Source of the DNA: Malania oleifera
Taxonomy: Eukaryota; Streptophyta; Magnoliopsida; Santalales; Ximeniaceae
Length of the DNA stretch: 64,000 nt
Assembly (NCBI RefSeq): GCF_029873635.1
Contig: NC_080427.1
Coordinates: 72,137,348 to 72,201,347 of the forward strand
Direction of reading: 5' to 3'
Positions 45,780 through 55,751 of the stretch are shown here, in pieces. The notes below the pieces were generated by a model. That model saw nothing but the letters and a program-made list of their open reading frames with translations. It made no database searches and was not told where the DNA came from. The translations under genes were made by a program, and so were the position numbers. Position 1 is the first letter of the stretch, and each line of letters starts with the position of its first letter.

Positions 45780-46959
45780 GCTTTCCGAACATTTCACTTA
45801 GGTTATGTTTAATTCATTGGAATATTTATTCTGCTAGGAATATTTATTCTGCTAGAGAATAAGGTGAAAGTGTCATAAAACACTAGACTTAGATTAATAA
45901 TTTATAAAAAAAAATAAAAATTACTCCTACTAAAGCTAATGTTTTTCCATCACTGAGGAATATTCTTCGTCTATTATATGATACTGACTTACATTAATTT
46001 TAAAATTGTCATTTTCTTCACAATGACAATACATTTTAAAATTTATTAAAATACTTGTACAATGATCTTTCTAATTTTAAGAATAAAATTTCTTTAAATA
46101 TAACCTTAGTTATGATGTGCAAGATGTTATTGAGGAATTTGTTAACATTTATCAGTAGGATTGTTATGAGACGAGAAATTTTTCTTGTGACATGCTTAAT
46201 GTCTTAATATTTTTTTGTTTTCAGACAGTCAGTTTCAGGTTGAGGGTAAAGGAGAGTTGTATTATGTAGCTAATAGCTAACGTAAAATTTGTCAAATTAT
46301 TATGATATAAATCTTTATTGATTATTTGTTGGGGTGTTCCCTATGAATGATGTGTTGCAATTAGACCAACTAGGTGTAGCGAAAGGTGAGCGAGGGTGGG
46401 TTGGGTTGGGTTGTGACCTCTAGGGATAATAAAGGTTATAAGAGAATACATGAACGATATGGACATGGAGACAAAAATTACTCTAGCGAGATAGTTTTAG
46501 ACTTTACCATGTCATGTGATTTTATTATAATGAATAATTATTTTAAGAAAATAGAAGAAAAGTAGACACAATAAAATTTTATTTTTTTCTTTAGTAGGAG
46601 GGTATAATTTATCTAAAAGCTTAACCGCACAATATAGAGTTTTAGTGTTAGATATATGTATTAAAAAATGGAAGATAAATGATAAAATAAATTAATGCAA
46701 GAGAAGTATGTGATAGAATTTAAAGGGCGAAAATATAATAAAATTCAAAAGTAAAATGATCAAATTATTTTACATTATAATATTTTTTTAATTTTTATTC
46801 TTTTGAATTAATTACAGCTATTTACTCCCCATCTTTTTATGTCAAAACTCCTCTCCTCACGCGGCAAAATTAAATTGAAACAAATCCCAACGGTGTAGAA
46901 ATTCAAGTAGCGAAGTAGATACAGAGCCTTCCCCATTTCTATTACCATAAACCCTAACA
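45780..46959 (+). other. Intergenic region and putative CPT promoter
   Basis: AT-rich DNA between RUS and the prenyltransferase gene, about 1.2 kb. No transposon signature was recognised. The last 100 bp become less AT-rich (CTCCTCTCCTCACGCGGC) and are probably the 5' UTR and core promoter. Confidence 0.4.
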
Positions 46960-47577
46960 ATGCTCTCTCTGCATTTCCTGGTGCCGCCAACCATCTGCAA
47001 TCTCTCTCCTCGCCTCAGCATCGCTTCTCCGAACCAACAGTTTCGATGCCCCACCTGCAGCGTCGATCGGCGAGTGCCGTCCCCTTCCGTACAGCTTCCC
47101 AAACGGCCTCGCCTCGAACCCACCTCTGAAGACTTGCTGGACAAACGAAGTGTCGCCAGCGCCGGAAATACGGCGGAGGAACAGATCCTTCCAGCTGGGC
47201 TCCGGCGGGAGTTGCTGCCGAAGCACGTAGCGGTGATCATGGACGGGAACAGGAGGTGGGCGAGGCTGAGAGGCTTGCCGGGCGCTTCGGGTCACGAGGC
47301 GGGCCTGAAGTCCCTGAGGTTGCTTGTGGAGCTCTGCTGCAAATGGGGGATTAGTATTCTTACTGTTTTCGCGTTCTCTAGTGACAATTGGACTCGACCG
47401 AAGGTCAATTTGGCTCTTGCTTTATTCCTCTTTCTTGCGCTGTCATTCTGTCAGTAGTATTGACACTGATATGCTTTTCATGCTGTGATCGATTTGGTTT
47501 GCGGCACAGTTGGAGGTTGACTTTTTGATGCGTTTGTTTGAAAGAGGATTGAAGAAGAATCTGGAGAGCTTTTTGAG
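46960..47577 (+). CDS. Plastid-type cis-prenyltransferase (polyprenyl diphosphate synthase), 5' part only
   Basis: Exon 1 is 46960-47403 (148 codons) and exon 2 is 47510-47577, joined in frame by a GT-AG intron; a donor AG|GTATGC follows exon 2. Enzymes of this family extend farnesyl or geranylgeranyl diphosphate with cis-isoprene units to make dolichol- or plastid-type polyprenols. Residues 1-85 are Ser/Pro/Arg-rich, fitting a plastid transit peptide. HVAVIMDGNRRWA (89-101) holds the catalytic Asp95; GASGHEAG is region II; TVFAFSSDNWTRPK (135-148) is region III, continued by LEVDFLMRLFERGLKKNLESFLR. Conserved regions IV and V, which include the second diphosphate-binding Arg/Ser residues, should follow. 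I cannot find them in the window. The gene either has a very large second intron or is truncated. Confidence 0.85.
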
Positions 47578-47769
47578 GTATGCGTCTTGACGCTTGAGGG
47601 CATTTCATTTTGGATGCTGAATTTTCAAAATGAATTTTGTGGCTAGATGTTCAAAATTCTAGTTTTAAATGTTTTTTTTTTTAATGTTGCTAGGCATTCT
47701 ATCTTTATGATTTATGGAAATGTTATATATGATTATCATAATCAATTCCATGAAAATGAAATAATTTTA
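47578..47769 (+). other. Start of CPT intron 2
   Basis: Begins GTATGCGTC. AT-rich, no coding continuation in any frame before transposon sequence begins. Confidence 0.5.
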
Positions 47770-48235
47770 GCATCGAAGATTTGTGTATTTCTCTCAATCC
47801 ACAAGGCCCAAAGATTTGCATGAACAGTGCACTCCCATAAGGTCTCTCCCTTTTTCTTTTCTTCCTTTTTATAGAACCCTAATACTGCACCAAAAAGAAT
47901 TCATCCACACTTGGGAGGCTACCCAAGTTTCACCAAGAATAGAGAACATAGTAGACCAAAGCTGTCAGACCACCCAGCAATGTAAAAAGAGATACACTGG
48001 TTCATTAGATTCCAAACACATCATACAGATAACTGGGCTTATAGCCTTGTAGGTTCTCCTTACCTGCAACATGTTATTTTTATTATTCCTATCAAGAATC
48101 AAAGTCCAAAATGAATATGTTGATTCATTGGGAGACTTTATCAAATGAGACCAAGAAAACAAAAATGAATCCCAATCCTTTTAGTTTCTTAAAATGAGGC
48201 TTGCAATTTGATAGAATATTTTTCTCATTATGTCA
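47770..48235 (-). mobile_element. LINE fragment with zinc-binding RT domain remnant
   Basis: The minus-strand frame at 47965-48162 reads NNMLQVRRTYKAISPVICMM followed by CLESNEPVYLFLHCWVV. This matches the zf-RVT signature of plant L1 LINEs (LQ-RRP-K-LSP-C-LC...E-DHLFLHC). It is decayed and 5' and 3' truncated, and lies opposite to the CPT gene. Confidence 0.65.
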
Positions 48236-48289
48236 TGCTCATAAAAGAGGTGCCATCTTTGGAAGGACCGCTTGAATAGATTTTTAAAC

Positions 48290-49250
48290 TCTTTTATAGC
48301 CCAAAATATCACTAGACCTTTTTAAAGCGCACAAGTAATTCCCTTCTTCTTCTTTTTGCATGAAGGCAAAACAAGAATAAAATGAAGTATGGAAACTTGT
48401 ATTAAAATTATACCAAATGATGTCATCTCATGTTTCTTTCTCTCACATGTGTGACCCATCACATAGATGTTGGGGTTACTCCTTGTTAATATAATTGATG
48501 TTGGATGCATGAATAACAAATGAGTTAAATGGTCACCATTGCCACGCTGAATGTCAAAAGTAAATACCCCCTTGACCAAAATCCTTACGACAATATACTG
48601 TGCAATCAAATAAGCCCTCCTTTAAAGTTTTTTGCATTTTCACTATACATGGTTTGAGATTTCCAAGAGCTTTGGATGGCTTTACCAGAGCATAGCAAGT
48701 ATTTGATGTGGTGGTATATGAGCTAAAGTCATTCCTTTGTTGCGCTATGTTTTTTTTTTTTTCTCTTTTGAAGAATAGTGGCAACTGGCAAGAGGGATTC
48801 CTAAACACATCATTCGAAGGTTCATTATTATGTGACATGTATTTATATACACGTTTTGAGATTCATCAATCTTTCTTTTTCTCCAAATTTCAAAAGGAGA
48901 ATTCATGAGGCGAGATCCCTTAGTCCTCTTTGGTCCATATGAATACTGGTGCCATGATACTTGCTCCCCTTTTTCACAATCAATAGTCACATAATGTTCT
49001 CTTTAGATTTTTTTTTAATAGCTTTTGAATATCCTTTCATCAAAGCTACACCTTGACATGATCAAGGTGCTCATCCCAATTTTCATGCTCAATAATGCCC
49101 CCTAACCATTCAATGATGACATAAGAAGCCAAAGTTCTTTTTTTTTCTAAAGAAAAACATGGAAGTTCCCAACAGAAAAAAAAGGATTCAGGTATCTATA
49201 GAATCAAGAAAACTTTAAATATTCTTAGAAAATTAGAAAAACTATCAAAA
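48290..49250 (-). mobile_element. MULE transposase fragment, copy 1
   Basis: A frame at 48322-48609 reads GDHLTHLLFMHPTSIILTRSNP, then NIYVMGHTCERKKHEM, then ILIQVSILHFILVLP. This is a decayed MULE (Mutator-like, PF10551-type) transposase core, where the typical text is a HLTHLFFAHP / DCTYKTNKYNMPLLHIIGV pattern with a catalytic Asp. Here the DCT Asp is lost (GHT). More non-coding text continues to about 49250. It lies in direct repeat with copy 2. Confidence 0.65.
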
Positions 49251-49254
49251 CATT

Positions 49255-49540
49255 AAGGGGTGTTTGGTTCGCGGAATCTTTCACATTCTCGAGAATGTGA
49301 TGCCCATAGCATCTCATTTCCACATTTGTTTGGGGCCATTGAGCACCGAAATCCTATGTGACAAGCATCTTAACATTCATAAGAATGAAAGATTCCTACA
49401 AAACATAGGCATCCCATTCCCACCCTCTCCAAGGGTAAGTTTCATGGGAAGCCCATTTCCATGGGAAGCCCCATTCCTGAAGACAAAGAGATTGAGAGCC
49501 ACAGCCTTGTTGGGTATTTGCTTCTCAAGTAAATAATTAT
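49255..49540. mobile_element. MITE-like fragment between the two MULE copies
   Basis: It starts GGGGTGTTTGGTTCGCGGAA, a terminus common to plant MITEs, followed by a palindromic CATTCTCGAGAATG. The matching right end was not found, so boundaries are approximate. Confidence 0.35.
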
Positions 49541-49739
49541 TATTGATTTTCATGAGGATAGCAGTCCAAGAAGCTTTGTCTTTCTAGATTAGAGAATAAG
49601 GGCAAAGGGGCTAACACTAGGCTCATGGATAAAATGAGAAAAGAAAGATATGCCCGGATATATTATATTTTAGTTCACTAGGAATGGGTAGTTTATGTAA
49701 GAATCATAACAATCAGTTATACTCTTAAAATTGGGAAAG

Positions 49740-50690
49740 TCTATGCACTCAAAATATCATTAAACCATTTCAAAACCCACACATGATTCTCTTCTTTTTT
49801 TGTATGAAGGCGAAACAAAAATAAAATGAAGTATTGAAAGTTGACACTCCAATTATATGAAGCAATGACATCGTGTGTTTGGTTATCTTAAATGTGCAAT
49901 CTGTTAGAAAGACATCGGGGTAATTCCTTGTTAATATAATTGAATATGGATGTGCAAGGAACAAATAAGTCAAATGGCCATCATTGTCATTCTCAATGTC
50001 AAAAGTAAACTTCCCTTGACATAACTCCTTAAAGCAATGAATCATTGTTTGACCAAATAAGCCCTTCTTTATAAGTTCAGCTATTGCATGCTCTTGAGAT
50101 TGCCAAGAGCTTTGGCTTGGTTTGCCAGGATGAAGCAAGCATTTGACTTGTTGGTATACCAGGCAAAGTCATTTCTTTGATGCAACCAGCATCTTTTACT
50201 TTGCAAAATGGCAGCAACAGGGATGTCCAAACATATCATTCAAAAGTTCATGATTATGTGATATGCTTTTTATATCCACCTTCCAAGATTCATCGATCTT
50301 TTTTTCCCTCCAAGTTTCAAAAGGATGATTCATGAGGCAAGATGCTGCATTCCTCTTTTTTCCATTGGAATACTTATGCCATGCTACTTGCCCCTTTTAT
50401 GACAGCCAATAATCACAATGATCTCTTTTAGATTTTTTAATGGTTATTGCATACACTTGCTTCAATGCCATGCCTTGTACATGATCAAGGTGCCATTCTT
50501 GATTTAAGAAATCAAATTATCATGCTCAATAGTGTCCCGTACACTGCCAATGATGACGTAAGAAATCAAACTTCTTTTTCTAGTATAACCAAAGGGTGAC
50601 TAGTAGAAAACAAAATAACAATTTTGAATGGAATAAAAAAAGAGACATTGAATATTTTTAGAAAATTATAAAAAATCATCAAATCACTAA
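49740..50690 (-). mobile_element. MULE transposase fragment, copy 2
   Basis: The frame at 49770-50138 reads SQSSWQSQEHAIAELIKKGL, GHLTYLFLAHPYSIILTRNYP, DVFLTDCTFKITKHTMSLLHIIGVSTFNTSF (in pieces) and FCFAFIQKK. This is a clear MULE transposase core with the Asp of DCT retained. The flanking non-coding text (for example TCATGAGGCAAGATGC at 50329 versus TCATGAGGCGAGATCC at 48904) repeats copy 1 at about 1.43-1.46 kb spacing. It is related to the transposases from which plant FAR1/FHY3 factors derive. Confidence 0.75.
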
Positions 50691-50966
50691 AGCTAGCTAG
50701 TATTTTGAAAACCTTTCCAAACCAAAGTTTCTATGTTCATTTCAATTCACTTGGAATGGGGCAAGCATGTGAGATACAAAGTAATTAATTATACTCTTGA
50801 CATTGGGCAAGTCTATTCACTAGGAATGGGACTTTTTAGATATTTAAGACAAATTTTGTTAACAATGATATGCTTTGATTGATTCACATTAATAAAGCAC
50901 TATAACATATGAGCCACTCATAATTTCTCATTAGGTTCTTAACTTAGGTGGCTCTATGCAAGTGGT

Positions 50967-52948
50967 TGTTGGTCCCCTAGGAAACCCAAAAGGGGGGGTG
51001 AATTGGGTCTTTTTTTCTAATTTTTATGACCCTTACTCCTTTTATCAAACACTTGGTGAGTAATAGTCTAGTATGTATATTCTAGTGAATGCGTTGTGGA
51101 AGCTTATATAAGAATAAGTTTATGTTCGCTCACAACTCATCCAGTATGCTTCAATAAGCCAAGATAATGTATGAAATATGCACAAACACAATTGAGCAAT
51201 TAATTTGATCAAATAATAAGTAATGTAAGAGAGGAAGGGGAGAAATGCTCAAACTCTTTTATAGTGGTTCGGTCTCCTTCACGAGCACCTATGTCCACTC
51301 TCTCAACCGAACCGAAGTCAAGGTTCCACTAGCAAACTTCTTGCCTTTCAATTGGGGCAAAAGCACAATTACAAGGCCTAGCCTTTCACCGGGACTAGAA
51401 TACAAAACAAGCCTTTCACCGAGGCTCAAACAACACTTACAATGATGAGAAATTACAAATGATATGTGACTCAGTATCGCTAAGTAGATTGATGCCACAA
51501 CTCAAGCTTACAATTCAAACTCTTTCAAAGAAATGAGACTTGGAACTTGAAGAGAGTTAAAACTAATGAAAATAACTTTTACAAGAAAGTGCTCTCCTAA
51601 GCAAGAACAAAACACTCTATCACTTAGAAATATGGAGGATGAGAGACCACTTTTGTAGCAATTTCTCTTATGCTTCTTCCTTGAAATTGGACTTCTTTTA
51701 TAGCTAAAATTGTCCACTATATGTTGGAGAGGTTTTAGCTCCATGTGATTAAAGTTTGAGCTAAACAAGCAATGATATGACAAGAAATCTAATTTTTAGG
51801 TGAGATGATATATTTTATAAAATCACAAACAGTCAGTAAATACCAAATACAATTCTATAAAAATTTGTATTGACTTATCAACAAGTCTAGTCTCCAAAGA
51901 AAAAAGAATCACGCCAATCGGAGTAGCCGTTGAAGAGGTAAAATTCAAACACTATAGATATGTTGAGCTTCTTTTATGATTGAGGTTAGAATATGTTGGT
52001 TGATTTGTATAATTCATAACAAATCAAAGATTTATTAAAATTAAGTGTGCCATATCGTTCTGGAATCCCCATAACGTCTACTTTCTAATGAAAAACAATC
52101 ACGCCAATTGGAGTAGCTATTGAAGAGAAAAAATTCAAACACTACAGATATGTTGAGTTGCTTTCATGATAGGGGATAGAATTTGTTGGCTGATTTGTAC
52201 AATTCATAACAAATCGAATATTTATTCAAATTAAGTGTGCAATATTGTTATGGAATTTCCATAACGTCTACTTTCATATAAAAAAAGAAAGAAATATTTT
52301 CCAAGATTCTATAGTAAGATATGTCTAATTTATTGCAGAATACTCATTTCTGGTTCTGACTTTATGGTAGTGCAGAATGATCATATTGTATTAATTATTA
52401 ATCCTACATTATAGTTTCAAAACGCCTGTATAAAATTTTTCTGGAGAGAATGATGAATCTAGTTTTATATGAAATAATATTATAATTTTTGGACTCATGT
52501 AGAATAAAATAGAATTAGATTCACAAATAGTATAGAATTATAGTCTGATTTTTCCTTAAGATATAGGGTGCACTTTTACAAAAACACCCATTTTAGCTCT
52601 AGATATATAAGAGTCAAATTAAATATTCTTGAAAAGATTTTTAAATATATAGGGCCTTGACAGCTTTCAAGAAAAATAGTCATTTTACTATATGATACTC
52701 AAGTTGGTACATATGCTTTTTGGTTAGATATTAACATACTTAGTCCTAAATACCAAAAATGATTTTCATATATGAACATAAAAGAAAATAACTATCACAT
52801 AATGATTCATGGAGTACAAATTCATATAACATATGCACAAAATAACTATCACATAATAATTCATGGAGCACAAATTCATATAACACATGCACTAATTTTT
52901 ATTTGTTTTGTCATCATCAAAATCAATATAAATCCTAATGGGCTAACA
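50967..52948 (-). mobile_element. 3' LTR of SIRE-like element H
   Basis: TGTTGGTCC to GCTAACA, 1,982 bp. It carries the motif GGTTCGGTCTCCTTC from 51265, a TATAAAAG box (minus strand) at 51695-51702, a 190-bp tandem duplication (ACGCCAAT at 51911 and 52101), and a 54-bp tandem duplication (ACTATCACAT at 52791 and 52845). Confidence 0.85.
51890..52280 (-). repeat. 190-bp tandem duplication in 3' LTR of element H
   Basis: Anchors ACGCCAAT (51911/52101), ATATGTTGAG (51958/52148) and CATAACGTCTACTTTC (52070/52260) repeat at 190 bp. It lies upstream of the LTR TATA box in the sense direction. In the 5' LTR (about 56640-56840) the block is partly collapsed by deletion. Confidence 0.8.
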
Positions 52949-52950
52949 AT

Positions 52951-52963
52951 CTCTCCCTTTTTA
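52951..52963 (-). other. Polypurine tract of element H
   Basis: Minus strand AAAAAGGGAGAGA directly before the TGTTAGC LTR start. Confidence 0.75.
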
Positions 52964-53415
52964 GTAATGACAAAACAATGATGCTTTATATTTTTTCTCT
53001 TTTTCTTGACATTATTAAAAAGAAGATAAAATAAGGAATTTAGAGAAAATTTGACATAATATCCCCTTAAAATTGCATTTCTAATGTACATGAGAGAAAT
53101 ATTATATATATAGTGAGAAGATTTGCATTTTGAACCTCCCCCCTCAAAATATGCAAATATATAAGCTCTCTCTAAATATAAGCTCCCCCTTAATGTAATT
53201 TCCCCCTTAATGTAATCTCCCCTTTATATATAAAGAATCATGATATGCAAAGAAGGAATTATGAATTTTAATTTGGGCAAATCTACCGAGAACTTAACTG
53301 TAAAATTGCTAAGTTATAAGTCCATAAGTCCAACCTCTTTTCTAATGAAGTTAAAATTCTCTTCATTGAGAGATTTAGTGAAACTATAAGCTAACTGATC
53401 TTTGGTCCTAATAAA

Positions 53416-53690
53416 TTATAATATAATATCACCTTTTTGAAGATGATCTCGCAAGAAATGATGACGAATGTCAATATGTTTAGTTCTTGTGTATTGAATG
53501 GGATTCTTGGGAAGATTGATGGCACTAGTATTGTCACACTTAATTGGAACCTTTTTAAACTTAAGACCACTGTCCGCCAAAGCGTGTTTCATCCATAATA
53601 CTTGAGCACAACAACTACTGATTGCTACATACTCCGCTTCGGCCATTGACAAGGCAACCGAATTTTGCTTCTTGCTAGCCTGTGAAACAA
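53416..53690 (-). pseudogene. RNase H C-terminal part (SIRE type)
   Basis: The frame begins MSMAEAEYVAISSCCAQVLW, continues through KCDNTSAINLPKNPIQYTRT and KHIDIRHHFLRDHLQKGDI. These are the RNase H motifs of SIRE/Maximus copia elements. The expected start of RNase H and all of RT are missing on its upstream side, where integrase sequence joins directly. Upstream of the ATG the same frame runs on with text close to the usual AEAEYVA lead-in. Confidence 0.85.
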
Positions 53691-53727
53691 GAGATTTTCC
53701 AAGAAGGTGACATAACTAGCACTCTTT

Positions 53728-54500
53728 CTATCCAATTTGCAAAGACTCAAATTCATGATTTTCAAATTCTTTACCATGGTTACTTCTAATTTTCAAAATC
53801 ATATAGCCTCTTTCATTTTGAGCTCTTTTACAAAAATGTTTAAATTGTGAACAAGCCTCATTTTTATGTGTCAAAATAACACCATGTGAACGTTGAAAAA
53901 TTGTCAACAATCACAAATGCATAGTATTTTCCACCAAGTGAAACTACTTTTGAAGGGCCAAATAAGTCCAAACGAACAGGTTGCAAAGGTATAGACGTTG
54001 AAACCATATTCTTGGATTGAAAAGATATTTTCTTTTGTTTTCCAAATTGGCAAAGGTCACACACTTTATCCTTAGAAAACTTGATTTTGTAAAAATCACT
54101 TATGATGTTTTTCCTAGAAAATTTTGATAATGATATCACGCTACAATGACCAAGCCTTCTATGCCATAACCATGAATCCTCATTCAAGGCACTCAAGCAC
54201 TTAACATTTTGAAACGTCATCATCTCTAAGAGGAACAAAAACTAAATTATTGTTTTGATAAAAAACTTTACACACATTGTTTTGAAAATCTACTTTATAA
54301 CCTTTATCACAAAATGGACTAATGCTAAGTAAATTGTGCTTCAAACCATCAATATGTAACACATTATCTATAGAGAGTGTTAGAAATACCAACTTCTCCA
54401 ATGCCTATGATATTTTCCTTGGCATTGTTGCTGAAGGTTACATGCCCTCTTTGTTGATTGAGTGAAACATGTTGTAGTCACCCGTCATGTGCTTTGAGCA
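53728..54500 (-). pseudogene. Pre-integrase zinc motif and N-terminal integrase core (broken)
   Basis: Frames at 54201-54401, 53864-54238 and 53728-53910 overlap. They show VLHIDGLKHNLLSISPFCDKGYK, WLWHRRLGHCSVISLSKFSR, KVCDLCQFGKQKK (HHCC-type zinc motif) and LDLFGPSKVVSLGGKYYAFVIVDNFS with the first catalytic Asp region. The segment IRSNHGKEFENHEFE has His where the second catalytic Asp (SDHGxEFEN) is expected. The integrase is cut short before its third acidic residue. Confidence 0.85.
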
Positions 54501-55056
54501 TCCACCATCCAAAAATCACTTGTTGCCCTTCTTAGTGCTCTTAAGGCAATGTACCTGCAAAATTAAAGTCAAGTTTTGTTCTTTGGTAACTAGACTTTCT
54601 TGGGTCCTAGAATATTAGCATATGTTCCTTTTGGAACCCAAATAGTAGCAATATTACACTTTCCATTGAATTTATAATTTTTAGGCAACAAAACTCTCTT
54701 TGATCTTAAAGTGAATTTTTTTTTTTAGAGAATAATCATTTTCGTAGTGTCCTTTTACTCCACAATTATAACATGTTTCAAGAGGGCTATGCTCATGAGA
54801 ACCTTTAACAAAATAGTTTTATAAAACTTTTGGCCTTGGCCAACCTTACAGCCTATCCCGGTTTTATCAAAATAATATCATTGTGTTGCCAAAATTTTAT
54901 CTAAGTTTTCTTTTCCTTGGGCGAACTTGGCTAATGCAATTGTAAGTTCAACCACCTTTTTTGTCAATGCCTTGTATGATTCATTTTTAGAACATGAAGC
55001 ATTTTGTGTTTTCAAAGAACCATTTTCTTTAATCAAATAATCTTTTTAGCAAGCTT
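54501..55056 (-). pseudogene. Gag C-terminal / protease region of element H, decayed
   Basis: The minus strand shows scattered motifs in broken frames: a CYNCGVKGHYEN-like knuckle near 54750-54770 and a DGGCSKHMTGDYNMF-like protease/junction segment near 54465-54510, both interrupted. A single uninterrupted frame is absent. Confidence 0.55.
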
Positions 55057-55686
55057 TCACATTTTTTTTGTTTGTAAAATTTCATTTTCTAGAGTAATAT
55101 TGGAAAGCTTTCTTTTTGTTTCTTTACAAATTGCTTGTGAATTCTTAAATTTGATTTCTAGACCATCACATGCATTTGATAATTCTACACAAGATAAACA
55201 TGAGGAAGTAGATAGTACCTCATTATCTTGGAATGTCATAAGGCATAGATTGACCTTGTGCTCATTGCTTGATTCATCTTTTGAGCTACTATCTTCACTC
55301 ACTTTAGTTCCCTTAACTTGGTTTGTGCCTTCATATGTGGCTTCCAAGTTATCCCATAATTCTTTAGTCGAGTTACAAGAGGATATTTTATTAAAATCAT
55401 TTGCATCTAAAGCACAATAAAGGATGTTCATTGCTTTAGTATTTACTTGGAGTAGTTTGAGATCATTATCATCCCACTCATTTTCCAACTTGGGTACACT
55501 AGTATTTTCTTCTTCTTTCATGGGAATTTGTGGTCTCTTTTTTATGACATTTCATATATCATAAAAGTTTGCTTGAATGAAAATTCTCATCTGAGTTTTC
55601 CAAAAGCTGTAATTCGAGTCATTGAACAATGGTGGTCTAGTGGCAGATTGTCCCTCGTGCAAGGTCATGCTAATTGTGGTTTCCAT
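55057..55686 (-). pseudogene. Gag of SIRE-like element H with premature stop
   Basis: The likely start ATG is at 55684-55686 (METTISMTLHEGQSATRPPL, then FNDSNYSFWKTQM). A TGA at 55552-55554 lies where related Gags have Trp (the YDIW position), a simple G-to-A loss. The frame then continues as 55057-55521 with ENEWDDNDLKLLQVNTKAMN, ILYCALDANDFNKISSCNST, KELWDNLEATYEG (UBN2 core) and a Ser/Glu-rich tail turning into coiled coil. It is located correctly after the primer-binding site. Confidence 0.85.
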
Positions 55687-55737
55687 GGATGTGTGATCTT
55701 TCCTTAGAGACTTGCTAAGGTCAATATTTAGAGCTTA

Positions 55738-55749
55738 GCTCTGATACCA
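55738..55749 (-). other. Primer-binding site of element H
   Basis: Minus strand TGGTATCAGAGC, two bases inside the 5' LTR boundary. Confidence 0.9.
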
Positions 55750-55751
55750 AT

